Shown here piece by piece: positions 9,723-20,883 of a stretch of 64,000 nucleotides of DNA; position 1 is the stretch's first letter, and every line of letters begins with the position of its first letter. The notes under the pieces are model-generated. The model was not told the origin of the DNA and searched no databases. It was given only the letters and a program-made list of their open reading frames with translations. A program made the position numbers and the translations under genes. Source of the stretch: Magicicada septendecula (Eukaryota; Arthropoda; Insecta; Hemiptera; Cicadidae); the NCBI GenBank assembly GCA_034769895.1, contig CM068373.1, positions 196,148,134 through 196,212,133 on the forward strand, read 5' to 3'.

Positions 9723-10646
9723 ATGGGCTGATATGGGGGGGAATTTTGGATGGTCTCCGTGTCAGTTAGGGTGTTGTTATCCTGAGAGTGGCATGTGCTG
9801 AGGGGGTGCCTTAAAGTGTGAAGAGACAGGTAGCGGGTAGATGTTCCCCACAGTCCCAGTGGTGTTCGTCTAATTCAGGGACGCGCCCCTGCCTGCGCGA
9901 GCCTTGTTTTTCTCCATTCATCCTTATTTCCGGAGGAAGCCATGTCCTTACCTTTAGTCCTAGCTCTTGACCTGCAATGATCCTTGCCCTTTTCATCTTC
10001 CCGATTATCCTAACCTTCCCCTTACAAAAACATATAATTAAAAAAAAAAATTAAAAAAAAGAAAAAATAATATAAAAAAAGGAGTTAGAGAGTGGAGTGA
10101 AGCCTACCGCATTGACGGGGCCTGTTGTGGACCTCGTCAACACAGTGCGTTTTGGCATACCCTTAGATTATAGTCTCATGGAGGCCATCATTTTCCCCCC
10201 GGTGCTGAGAATATACGATGTATCGATGGTATAGAGTTGGTGTTTTGTTTTTTCGGTTAACCCCCCCCCCATGACTATGGAGCATGAGGCCCTGTTAAGG
10301 TTGGTAAGTCGGTGTCTCAAACGTAAGTGGGCAAGCCTCAGGAGGTCAGTACTCAGGGAGCTCCCGAACTTTTCTTTCTTCTTTTCTTCTTCTGTCCCTT
10401 CTTGCTGTAGGCTGGCCCTGATCAAGCCAGTGTGCAGTACACCCACACTTACACGCACACAGGTACACCCACTACACTTCTTCTTTCCATCTCTTTCGTT
10501 TTCCTTCTGAGCCTCTGTTCTCCTGAGAGTGAATATTATTGGGACTTACCGGTGAGACTCTGTGTTCTAAAAGATTGTGGGGGTACTATGCAGGGTACCC
10601 CGAGTTGCAAGTGTGAGGCAACCATGTTGCCCTTTTGGGGTGGGGG
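9723..10646 (+). other. Post-pol noncoding region with polypurine tract, copy 1
   Basis: About 920 bases kept in all three copies, with no convincing protein. It includes an A-rich tract near 10040-10080, a C run at 10261-10270, a Tyr-rich (pyrimidine) tract ending in TGTAG at 10410, and the polypurine-like GGGGTGGGGG immediately before the LTR start at 10647. The small open stretch 10271-10510 is similar in the copies but low-complexity. Confidence 0.65.
10323..10410 (+). other. Candidate 88-nt intron in post-pol region
   Basis: Starts GTAAGT after CAAAC and ends in a long pyrimidine tract with TTGCTGTAG, then G. A second GTAAGT lies at 10304. The same 88-base interval occurs at 27695-27782 and 44300-44387. 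Splicing is an inference from splice-site consensus only. Confidence 0.35.
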
Positions 10647-11748
10647 TGTGCCGGGGTTTTGATGACCCGGCGTTTGTATAAAATGTAAATTCGACATCTG
10701 TTTATTAATTATTAATGTCGGCAGTGAAATTGTTCGTCAACGCGATCTGTATTGCTATGTTTCGGCAGTTAAGGCATGCCGATGCTATATAGCAAGTAGA
10801 CAATTAGGTTGCGGTTCCGGTGCACGTTGAGTGTTTAGTCGCCGGCTCGCTTCTCTAACGTAAACAAGTCCCTCTCTTCAGCGGCAGAGTTTGTCTATAT
10901 TGTGGGTTTTCTTCTCCTTAATGGCCGAGTAAACGCCCTAAGACCTACCGGTAAGTACTTTAAAGATCTATTATTAATTTGGTTGCAAAAGGTTTAAATT
11001 CATACTATAATTAAGACAGATGTGAATAGATTTCTCTAATATGAATGCACGTGGCGTGTGACCGGAAATGCACATTTATTGTTAAATATTGAATTTATTT
11101 CAAACTCTAATACAGCCTATTACTTTGTATTTGTAACTAATAATGGTGTATGAAAAAGAGATATAAGAAATTATGTAATTTTGGGGAACTGGGGGACTTT
11201 GTTGGATTTTCTATGTGAGCACGTGGCGGATTAACCGGAAGTGTTCATTGTTAAGTATTTAATTTATTCTGGACAGTAATGTGGTAATTTTCGCATTCAT
11301 AGGTTGGCTAATCTGTACTTTCTGAAATTGCGCTTATCATGTTTATGCATCGACACAGTTCACCGAGCGTTGGCGGGCGGCAGACGTCAGAACGTTTGCT
11401 GGCCTTGTTCTGTCTATCATTTTTTTCTTGTTGTCGCGACAATCTATGTAGGTTTTAAGCCCTGCAACATTATATTGTATACGTACAATATATATTAGCA
11501 ATACATTGATAATTCTCGTTTTCATGTAGCTTAGAGTGCCGCGTACTCGCGCCTCAATTCATACGACAATTCATCATACGACAATTATCTAGGCCTTAGG
11601 CCTTAACATTTTTTAATGTAGTTGGAGTGTCGCACATTTGCGCCTCATTTGCCATGTAGCTTTCTTAAACGACTCGGTTCATTCAAAATTTAAATGTCTT
11701 CAGACATAGCCAACCTTAGCACTCTGATTTAAGTGTACTACAAACTTA

Positions 11749-14700
11749 CTTACTTACTTTCTTACTTACTTATCCAACGCCCGTCTTTGGTGCTTCCACC
11801 ATTCGACGTCAAGCGTCCCAGTAGCGATTGATTGTGTCATCGTTCGGGTAAGTCAGCGATTGGCACATCTGCAGGTGGTCGCCGTCCATCCTGCCAAGAC
11901 CACAGAGAGGGCATGTTTCATCAGCAGCAAGACCGATACGGTAGAGATGCGCTTGGAGGTAGTCATGTCCAGTAGCAAGACGAAATCGTGCTACTGCCTC
12001 AGCTCTCTCAAGATGCCTTGGAATCGCTCCCGCTGTGGCAATGCTTTCCCACTTTTTGCCAATGCTAAGGTCCTACAGAGTTTTGAGCGTGGCGTTGTTG
12101 ATGGTGTTGGTTATGAGGTTATTTGCTCTATTGAGCGTGAAAGGTATCTCAGGCTGGTCAGTCTCTGCGCCGCGTTTTGCCAGGATGTCCGCCCTTTCAT
12201 TGCCTGGTATTCCAACATGGCTTGGAACCCATTGAAGAGCTACAACCCAGCCATTCTTGATGAGTTCGGCCAGTTTCTCGCGGCACTGGATGGTACGGAG
12301 GCAGTCAGTTGAAGCATTGCTACTCAGAGCTGATATTGCGGCCTGTGAGTCAATGAGGAAGACTGCTTTGGAAGGAGTTAGGTTTTGTGTGCTTAATTGG
12401 TTGGAGGCTTCAAGCACCGCGCAGACCTCCCCGTCGTAGTTGCTAGCATTTTTCCCTACAGCCATTGAGTCTTCAAACATGCTGCAGAACCATCCTGCGC
12501 CGGCCCCTTTTATGTCAGAAAGATATGAGCCATCGGTATAGATGTGAATCCACTCGGTCGACTGATATCTTAAGTTAATGGTTTCGAGAGCGCAAGCTTT
12601 GAGTTCGAGAGGGGTGGCTTCGGCTTTGTTTGTAGTTAGGCTTATGAGATCAAGCCGCTTGGAAGGTAGTGCAGGCACTATAGAGGTGAAGTGTCTTAGA
12701 GGAGCTGGGTTGTCCATTGCCAGATTATATTTGGTAATTAGGGACTCAGCATACGTCAAGGGTGAAGTTTGAGTTTTGAGTCGTTGGGAAGCATGGTTGT
12801 ACCCACTCCAGTAATTTTTATCCACTCTCTTGGCCCTTTCCCAGAATTTCAATGTAGATTTTTCTCTCCGACTGTAGAGGGGCTCGATGCCAGTTTGCAG
12901 GAGCATAGCTGGGATTGGAGTCGATTTGGCTCCTCCGGTAATCAGTCTAAGGGCATTGTTTTGCACGATGTCGTATTTAGCTAGGCTTGCTAGGGAGGTT
13001 ACCTCGCCTCCATACTCCAAGACGGGACGGACATATGTTTTGTATGCTGTGGATAACACGTCCTGCATAGCTCCCCACTTGGTTGCAGATAGTCTCTTCA
13101 AGAGGTTGATGCGCTTTTGACTTTTCTCGGCTACCTCCGTAATGTGGGCACCCCAGGATAGTTTGGTGTCAAGGTTGATTCCGAGGTATTTGGATAAGGA
13201 TACTTGCTTTAGGGGTAGATTTTTGTACACTAGGTTGACTGGGTGGGTCCTGGTAGACATTGTGAATAGCTGTGCAACTGTCTTATCAGCGCTTACTTCC
13301 ATTTTGTTCAGATCCGCCCATTCTTCCAATTTAGCAAGTGCCTTGTTTAAAGCTTCTTCAAGTGCGAGGATGTTACTTCCGGTGGCCCAGATTAGGACAT
13401 CGTCAGCAAAGAATAAGCAAGATACTCCTGGGATCCTTTGGATAGCTAACATCAGGTCGTCAATCATGATGTTGAAGAGCAAACAGCTTAGGACGGCTCC
13501 TTGAGGGAGACCTTGGCGCAGCATCATGTAAGGGGAAGTAGAGTTTTGAAATTTGCACCGGATATAGCGTTGCGAAAGGAAGCTGCATATCCATTTAAGC
13601 ATGTTCCCGTTCACGCCAAGTCTCTTTAGCTTGGATATAAGCATACGGCGCCATACTTTGTCGTATGCGGCTTTGAAATCCACCAGAACAGCCAATGTGG
13701 ATTGCTTTCTGTGGAAACCGTCCTTGACGGCTTGTGTGAACTTCACAACTTGGTCCATTGTGGATCTATGTTTTCGGAATCCCGCTTGACAGTCGCTGAT
13801 GGCGCCCTTCTTTTCGACGAACTCACGGAGTCTACGTTCAACCATTTTCTCCGCAGCCTTACAACATACGCTCGTCAGTGAAATTGGGCGATAGCTACTG
13901 AGATTGCTTGCCGGCTTCCCTCGTTTCAGAAGCAACATTACTACTGCTTTTCTCCACTGGTGGGGAACACTTTTTCCATGTAAAATTGATAAGTTTCAGG
14001 AAGGTGTTTAAGGCCCAGGTTCTTAATGAGGTCTGGAAAAACTTCGTCAGGTCCAGCGGATTTACCTTTTTTCAGCGTCGCGATTGCAAGCGTAAGTTCA
14101 TCAGGTGTAAAATCTTTACTAAACAGAAGATATTCTTCCTCAGTCTGGCAGGAAGGAGCTTCATCTTGTGTAATCGCTTTTCTCTCTTCTGCTTTTACAG
14201 AGAGACGACTGATCGCTGCGTAATGTTTACTTAAGGCTGAAGCAACATCACTTGGGCTAGTTAAGAGCTTGCCATTAGCCGTTATAGGCTCCCAGTGTAG
14301 TGTAGATGCATCGTTGTTCAGTCGTGATATAAACTTGTGCGCTTTTGGGCCGTCTTTTCTAAAGTCCAATTTGGCCACGAACGATCTATAAGCGTGTCGT
14401 TTTGCAGTGGTGACAGCTCGCTTCAGTTTAGATTGTGATTTTCTCAAAAAAGTACAGTCTGCTATGCTGTGGGAGCGTTCAGCTTGAAGTCTCAGCTTGT
14501 TCCTGTCCCTCTTGAGTCTGTCTAGAGAGCAGTTCCAGAAGGGAGAGTACTTTTTTACCTGGCCTTTGGGAATGCTTTCATTGGCTGCTCGTAGCAGTCC
14601 TTTTACGAATAGTTCAGTTGAGGCATCGGGATTTGCATTTACCAGGTCTGCGGGTAAATAAGCGTCCGACAACAGGGAGTACTTAGCCCAATTTGCTTTC

Positions 14701-15543
14701 TTGAAGTTCCATCGAGTAAGCTTAGGTGGTCCTGGCTGGCGGTTTTTACCAAGAATCTTTGCATACATAAGGCGGTGTCCACATCCCTCCAGGGGGTCTT
14801 TCAAGGATAGCATTACTCTCGAAGATAGGTTTGCGTGCGCTAGTGCAAGGTCAGGGGTACTAGTGTGCCCGGCGTACGATAAAAACGTTGGGTCGGAAGG
14901 AATTCGGATGAGACTGGACTGGTCGAGCATGTCTTCAACACATTTACCGGTTGCATTTGAAGAAGAGTACCCCCAGCGTGTAGAGCGGGCATTGAAGTCA
15001 CCAACGACAATGGTGTTGTGGTGCAGGCTCATATTCATGATTAAGTCCAGGTTTGGGACATTATTTGGCGGATTATAAAGGCCAATAACTGTAAAGTGAA
15101 CTCCATTCTTCCAAATGTCTATGGAGATAGCTTCCAGTTTGTCTTGGTTATCCATCTCATGGATTATAGTGCTCTTACTTGCATACAAATTACGTACATA
15201 GGCAATAATACCGGATGCGACTTGCCTTGATCTTTTAATGACGTATAACGAGTAGTTAGTTATTTCGTAAAAACATGTGGCGTCTGTGGAAGCGCCAGCT
15301 TCGACAATTATAATAATGTCTGCGTCGTGTCTAAAAGCATTAATTTTCAACTCTGCATGTTTTGAATTGCTCAAGACACCCGCATTCCAGAATAGGATGC
15401 GGAGGTGATTGTCGCCGCCCTTACAAGGGCCGTTTCTTGTAGCGATCGCTGTCATTATAGAGGCTCGAGTTCGCGGCGATTCGCTGTAGCAGATTTAGCG
15501 TTACCCAGGGTGCACCACGAGGAGGCCTGCTACATTGCACCCC
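11749..15543 (-). mobile_element. Non-LTR retrotransposon (endonuclease-RT-RNase H type)
   Basis: A minus-strand insertion of about 3.8 kb in the 5' LTR of BEL1. The 3' end is a run of TAAG/AAGT units (plus-strand CTTA near 11745-11774), and the 5' end lies at 15543. One long ORF2-like frame is present with no ORF1 Gag, so the copy is either 5'-truncated or from a family with one ORF. The RNase H domain and tetranucleotide tail suggest an I/LOA-type group within the Jockey superfamily; the exact clade is not settled. Confidence 0.9.
11809..15455 (-). pseudogene. ORF2: APE endonuclease, RT, RNase H, CCHC end (two breaks)
   Basis: Read on the minus strand. Residues 18-230 of the first frame (15455-13941) are an APE-type endonuclease (LRILFWNAG, VEAG, YNPPN, VVGDFNARSTRWG, TPDLALAH, final His in GCGHRLM), which nicks target DNA. 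The frame 13938-12073 holds RT (YRPISLTSV, AVLVDFKAAYDKV, catalytic FADD at 177-180) and RNase H (IYTDGSY, the Glu in DGEVCAV, LIDSQAA, HVGIPGNERAD). An in-frame TAG at 12073 precedes a conserved tail to TGA 11809 with a C-H-C zinc motif (CPLCGLG...GDHLQMC). The two main frames are joined by a one-base frameshift near 13950 just before the RT core. Two small lesions in a long element suggest a fairly young copy. Confidence 0.92.
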
Positions 15544-15669
15544 TGTACTACAAACTTAATAAATGTATTAAATACAGTCCACTATCGTCATTATTCTGCA
15601 TCCTAGCAATAGCACCACAAAGCATCATTTTTCCTAACATTTAAGGGTCCTACGGGACGAAACATAACA

Positions 15670-15993
15670 TTTTTTGGTCGCTCCGTGCCTGGATTCGTCA
15701 TTTATTTTCTGCAACTTATTACAGCGGTTTTCATCATTTTTCTGCCCCAATTTCTGGCCATCACGGGCGATTCAGCATGTTCGCTGATCCGACCGTGTCG
15801 GGACTTAGTCAGCATTTCTTTCGTCGCCACTGAGCCTCGTGACGACACCACTGCAAGAACATCCATGTGCTAGCGTCCACACACCAGATTGAGCAGTCAT
15901 CTCTCCAGTCCGTGAGTGTTTGCCATCTACTCCACGGCCTCGACGCTCCAGGACATCGCATACCAGGTACGACGTCATTAATATCATTAGCAG
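15670..15993 (+). other. Leader and primer-site region of BEL1
   Basis: The LTR is followed by TTTTTTGGTCGCTCCGTG. TGGTCGCTCCG is the probable primer site: its complement ends in CGACCA as a tRNA 3' end would. The BEL2 leader has the related TGGTCCTCCG. The rest, to gag at 15994, has no recognised signal. Confidence 0.6.
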
Positions 15994-18585
15994 GTGCGTA
16001 CAATGGCTGAAGAAGGCCTCAAAGTGTTGGTCAGAAAGAGAGGCGGCTTAAAGTCTGCCATAATGCGAATAAATTCGGCTATAATTAACTTTGATAAAAA
16101 CACTAATACAAAACATTTTTTAACGGTTAGACTCGAAAGTCTAAAAAGTTTGGCAACAAAATACGATGAGGTACAGTCCGAAATTGAACTCATTTCTAAA
16201 GACATAAACGCTGCTCAAGAAGACCGAGATGAGGTTGAAGAGCTGTTATATTCAACAGAAGCCAATATCTTGCAATTAATAGAAACTTTCAACGTTCAGA
16301 CTGTATCTCCAGTATTAACGAGCAATATGCAATTAAAACCTATAAGTTTGCCCTGCTTCACAGGCAATATCTTAGAATGGCAGCACTTCTATTCAATATT
16401 TCTGGACTTGGTGCACGCCAGATCTGATTTAACGTCAGTGCAGAAATTACATTATTTGTACTCATCTCTTAAAAATGAGCCACTAGATCTAATTAAGGCA
16501 TTACCTATTTGTAATGAGAACTATTCGATAGCGTTGAGTTTGCTGTCCGCTAGATATGACAACAAATTCATACTAGCGAAGTATTATATTCAAAATTTGC
16601 TTGAAGTAAAGTCAACAATTAAGGACTCTGTCCAAAGTTTGGCAGAATTCATAAATACAATAACGTCTTCAGTTAATTCGCTGGCAGCCATGCAACTGTC
16701 AGTGGATTCATTTGAGCTTATTACTGTACAATTATTGTCAGCAAAACTGGACCATACCACGTTTAAATTATGGAAGGAGTCTATAGACCCTGATAATCTT
16801 CCTAACTTTCAAAGCTTCACTCAGTTTTTAAATGCACGTAGACAGTTGCTAGAAAATACATTACCTATCGATGCCGGACAGCAGCTCAACAAGCTAACTT
16901 TAAGGTTCAATAATAAATCTGACAAACATAAATCATGAAACTCTGCTGGCAGCACTGCATTTAAAAGTTATCACTCAGCTTCAAATAATTATTTATACCC
17001 ATGCTGCAAATCTAGTCATCCAATTTACATGTGTGACAAATTTCGTGCATTAAGCACATCAGAACGAGGGCAATTTATATTAAATCATAAATTCTGTACC
17101 AATTGTTTAAGACCAGATCATTTTTCATCTAATTGTAAGGTCAAACAATCATGTAAGATCTGTTCAAAACGACACCATACATTGCTGCACATAAATAATG
17201 TGTCAAAACCAGGTTCTGCCAGCAGCAGCAACTATTGTTCACTTAAATTACAGTCTACAAACAATGTTCTCTTATCAACAGCACTTGTGTTTGTCATCGA
17301 CCGGGCTGGTAACAGACAACTTGCAAGAGTTCTATTGGATGCTGGGTCACAAGTAAATTTTTGTACGGAATCATTTGCTAAGAAATTACGGCTTAACTTG
17401 ACTAAATCTAACATACCAATTACAGGTATTAATAATGCAGCGTGTTGTGCCACTAACTTGGCGTCTATTCGCATTATTTCTCGCTATCAAAGATTTAGCT
17501 TCCAAGCAACATGCGCGGTCTTATCTGCATTAACCCATAAACTGCCAGCACAATCTTTCGACATAAATCAGTTTAACGTCCCAGATAACGTCTTTCTCGC
17601 CGATCCACATTTCAACATATCAGCTGATATCGACGTACTTTTAGGAGCGCAATTTTATTTAGATTTAATTTTAGCTAACAAATATGTACGCGGTTCTCAT
17701 TTTCCTATTATACAAGAAACAAAGTTAGGCTACATTCTAGCAGGCAATCTGCCCAAACACTGCCGTTATAAGGGTCCTGCTGTTTCGTTCCAGACTAGGA
17801 ACAACGACAGTCAAATTTTGGCGTCTCTTGAGAAATTTTGGGAGACCGAAACTATCCCTGATAATGCACCCATTAGTAATGATTCAGCTTGTGAGGAGCA
17901 TTTTGTTAAGTCCACTCATCGCAATGATGAGGGTAGGTTTGTTGTTTCGCTACCATTTAAGACTGACAATCCCCAGTTGGGTGAGTCCTATGCTACCGCT
18001 TGTTTGTCTCAATCTTCCGAGTCCAATCTTTTTCCACCCTTTTTACCTTCTAATCTGTCGTCTCCTGAATTCACTGCGGAGGAGAAACAAACCCCCAAAC
18101 TTTCTCTAATATCTACCCTATCTATTGATCTTTCAAAGGACTTTTCTTCGTTGCACCGTCTGACTCGCGTATACGCTTATTGCTTTCAATTCATCAAAAA
18201 TATTAGACTCTCCAGGGCTGAGAAAATCTCGGGCGTTCTTACCCCCGTTGAAATTCATTTCACTCTTAATTTCTTCATAAAACAATCCCAGTCAATCCAC
18301 TTCGCTGCTGAGCTTAATTGTCTTCGTAATGGGTCTTCTGTTTCTATCAGGAGTAAGTTGTCTTCTCTGGACCCGTTTCTTGATGAGTCTGGCGTCATAC
18401 GCGTCGGCGGACGCTTGCAGCAGTCGCAACTATCTTATGACAATAAGCATCCTATTGTCTTGCATCAATCGGCTCATATCACTCGCCTTATTATTGAACG
18501 CGAACACATCATCTACTCCACGCTGGTGCTCAACTCGTGCATCATTCACTTCGTCAACGTTGGTGGATCATTAACGCCAAGATAG
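15994..18585 (+). pseudogene. BEL1 Gag-protease fused to pre-integrase region
   Basis: One frame with a single in-frame TGA at 16936-16938. The first 314 residues are BEL-type Gag (DUF1759-like: LPCFTGNILEWQHFYSIF, LTSVQKLHYLYSSL, LWKESIDPDNLPNF). Past the TGA come zinc motifs, including CTNCLRPDHFSSNC (CCHC, residues 23-36 of the frame from 17029) and CKICSKRHHTLLH, then the protease with LLDAGSQVNFC (Asp at 104), where BEL proteases usually read DSGSQ. After LPFKTDNPQLGESYATA, which resembles the start of BEL RT, the frame jumps near 18000 to the segment before integrase (LSRAEKISGVLTPVEI; VIRVGGRLQ). RT and RNase H are therefore deleted without breaking the frame. A frameshift follows near 18540. 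Confidence 0.88.
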
Positions 18586-19262
18586 TCATTCGCTCCATCA
18601 TTCGTAGATGCGTCATGTGTCTCAGGTTTAGTGCCAAACAGCAGGTTCAAAGGCTTGGTATTTTGCCATCTCCTAGAGTCACTCCTTCGACTCCATCGCG
18701 GCCGTTTCTATTCTGCGCAGTTGATTATGGTGGTCCCTTCATGATTCGTCATGGCGGGCAGAAATCTAGGACTCTGTCAAAATCTTATGTGTCTTTGTTC
18801 ATTTGCTTAGCAACCAGGGCCATTCATTTGGAATTGGTTTCCGACCTTACGGCCAACGCGTTTATAGCTGCCTTACGTCGTTTCATGGCCCGTAGGGGCA
18901 TACCCAGCCAGTTATATTCTGATAATGGCACGAGCTTTAGGAAGGCCCGCAATGTTTTGCATGACCTTTACAATCTTTGGCATAATAAGGATGCCACCTC
19001 ATCAATCCAATCCTTTACGACCTCTCATGGTATTACATGGTCATTTATTCCGCCCTCATCACCTCATTTTGGTGGTCTTTGGGAGAGCGGTGTAAAGAGT
19101 TTAAAGTATCATTTGCGCCGCGTTGTCGGCAAGTCTATACTCACCTTCGAGGAGTTTACGACGGTTTTGTCTCAGATAGAGGCATGTCTAAACTCACGTC
19201 CATTATTTGCCGTTTCATCGGATGTAAATGATCCGTGCCACTTATACCTGGCCATTTTTTAA
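18537..19262 (+). pseudogene. BEL1 integrase core
   Basis: 241 open residues. The region RRCVMCLRF is the end of the zinc-binding part. The DDE core has Asp in FCAVDYGGPF, Asp in QLYSDNGTSF and Glu in PHFGGLWESGVKSLKYHL, followed by LNSRPL, all standard in BEL/Pao integrases. The frame overlaps the previous one by about 50 bases, so a frameshift separates them, and a second frameshift near 19240 separates it from the C-terminal part. Confidence 0.9.
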
Positions 19263-19627
19263 TTTGCGCACCATTAACGGCGATTCCTGATCCTGACTTA
19301 TCTCACGTTCCCATCTCTCGTCTTGGACGTTGGCAACTTCTCCAGAAGTTTGTCCAAGTAATTTGGAAAGCTTGGTCTCGCGACTACTTACATCAATTAC
19401 AACAACGTAACAAATGGAAATTCGCTAAGGAAAACGTTTCCATTGATGACCTGGTTTTGCTGATCGAGGATAACTTACCTCCATTAGCGTGGAAATTTGG
19501 TGTAATTACCGCCACATTTCCCGGTCCAGACAACTTAATTAGAGTAGTAGATATTCGCACGCCTACTGGCACCTATTGCAGACCAATTCATAAGTTATGC
19601 TTGGTCCCTGCGAGGGACGAACAGTAA
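19235..19627 (+). pseudogene. BEL1 Pol C-terminal domain (DUF5641-like)
   Basis: 130 residues with RLGRWQLLQKFVQVIWKAWSRDYL, LPPLAWKFGVI, FPGPDNLIRVVDIRTPTGTYCRPIHKLCLV. This pattern ends Pol in BEL/Pao elements and is often listed as DUF5641. It stops at TAA 19625-19627. Confidence 0.88.
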
Positions 19628-20883
19628 AAAGAGTTTATTTTCCTTTGTATATACTTGTCAAACACACATAAATCAGATGTTCTAAGAAGATTTTGTTAGT
19701 TATAAGCACCTTTGTTTTTAGCATAAGCTTTAATTTGTATATTTTTAATTCAGAAACTGTTTGTTTTACTTAAGCAAGTGTCAGTTTATTTAATATGCAA
19801 AGCTTTAATTATTTTTTGTATTTTCGTGTATGCAACATTTGATTTATGCCTCATGTCTTTGCCTACTATTGTTTTTATGTAAAAATTTTGTTATAATATT
19901 CGAATGGTCTGCAGCTATACAAACCATGTATGCATTTTCTTGCACATTTTTGTCAATATGTGTGATATTTTATTACTCTATGAATTTATTTCTCGCAATT
20001 GTTCAACACATGTATTACATTTTGTATAAACACATCTGTTGTACTTGTCACTTATGCTATTGTGCCTTGTATTCATGTATTTGTAATTATCTAAACCGAT
20101 TTCTATTGTATTTATTATGTATAACTTGTATCTATGTAAAACACATTGTTTTACCCGCATCTACTGTCTATAACCATACGCCACACCTATATTTTTATAT
20201 TGTGTATTTTGTGATCACGCATTGCACAATTATTATTCATGCTTTAATTATGACATACATGTCATTACACTTTGTGCTTGCAATCATTCAACAATGTATA
20301 ATTTGTTTTCACATAACAATCTATTGTACATTCCTGAAACTTCAGGTATAGCATGCATCGTTCAACTATAAGGCGTCATGCTAAATCTATGTCTTTACAT
20401 GTATAATTTTATAATAATTTTGTCTGTTCATTTTACACTCAATACTATTGTATAGGTCAACTGGCCTTGACTGGTTCAAGCTAACCATTATGACTTGCAT
20501 AAATATTACAATTTGTATCGGGCCGATCATGTGATGAGTCACCGATTATTCATCATTAAACATTGTCAAACTATGTATTTTTCATGTCTTATATTGTTTT
20601 ATATTGTATACATACAATATATATTGGCAATACATTGCTAATTTTTGCATTTATACTCATGTATAAATCAGGTTGCAAGCCAACTCTGGCCTGCTCAACT
20701 CTTATAATCATCACTCAAGTTTATCTCTAAACAGTTAATGTCATAACTGTTATCTAACATTTCAATCTCAAGGTTCAATACAATTTATTGAGGTTGACTT
20801 CTATTATTAAGAACACACTGTGTTTTCGTACAATAAGTTATTAAAATGTATTAAAAAATCTTTTGATTTTTTGTGGGCAGTTA
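19628..20883 (+). other. BEL1 3' noncoding region
   Basis: AT-rich. An open stretch 19830-20351 would give 173 hydrophobic, Cys/Tyr-rich residues but has no family likeness. About 40 bases at 20602-20642 repeat an internal part of the BEL1 LTR (compare 21087-21127). GTGGGCAGTTA just before 20884 is the probable polypurine tract. Confidence 0.55.

Larger units (their letters stand above)
5047..10646 (+). mobile_element. Gypsy array, internal region 1
   Basis: 5600 bp between LTR1 and LTR2, in order: primer site, leader, gag, protease, RT, RNase H, integrase, 3' noncoding part and polypurine tract. It is colinear and very similar to 22423-28030 and 39469-44650. It keeps the only uninterrupted protease-end to RNase H stretch of the three copies but has lost the Gag zinc knuckle frame and the protease active site. 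Confidence 0.9.
11734..15558. repeat. 15-bp target-site duplication of the non-LTR element
   Basis: TGTACTACAAACTTA occurs at 11734-11748 and 15544-15558, flanking the inserted element. The intact 3' LTR of BEL1 has it once (21334 region), confirming it as a target duplication. Confidence 0.92.
11270..15669 (+). repeat. 5' LTR of BEL1, split by a non-LTR insertion
   Basis: 11270-11748 plus 15559-15669 match the 3' LTR (20884-21458, 575 bp) along its length with a few differences, including a short extra CATACGACAATT near 11574. The end CATAACA is followed by the BEL primer-site region. Confidence 0.9.

Noticed and set aside
10271..10510. 79-residue frame after pol, similar in all copies
   Set aside because: Spans the intron-like pyrimidine tract, is low-complexity, and similarity follows from the copies being near-identical.
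11860..13504. Several plus-strand frames across the non-LTR element
   Set aside because: They are antisense to the RT, RNase H and CCHC coding, which has clear motifs on the minus strand.
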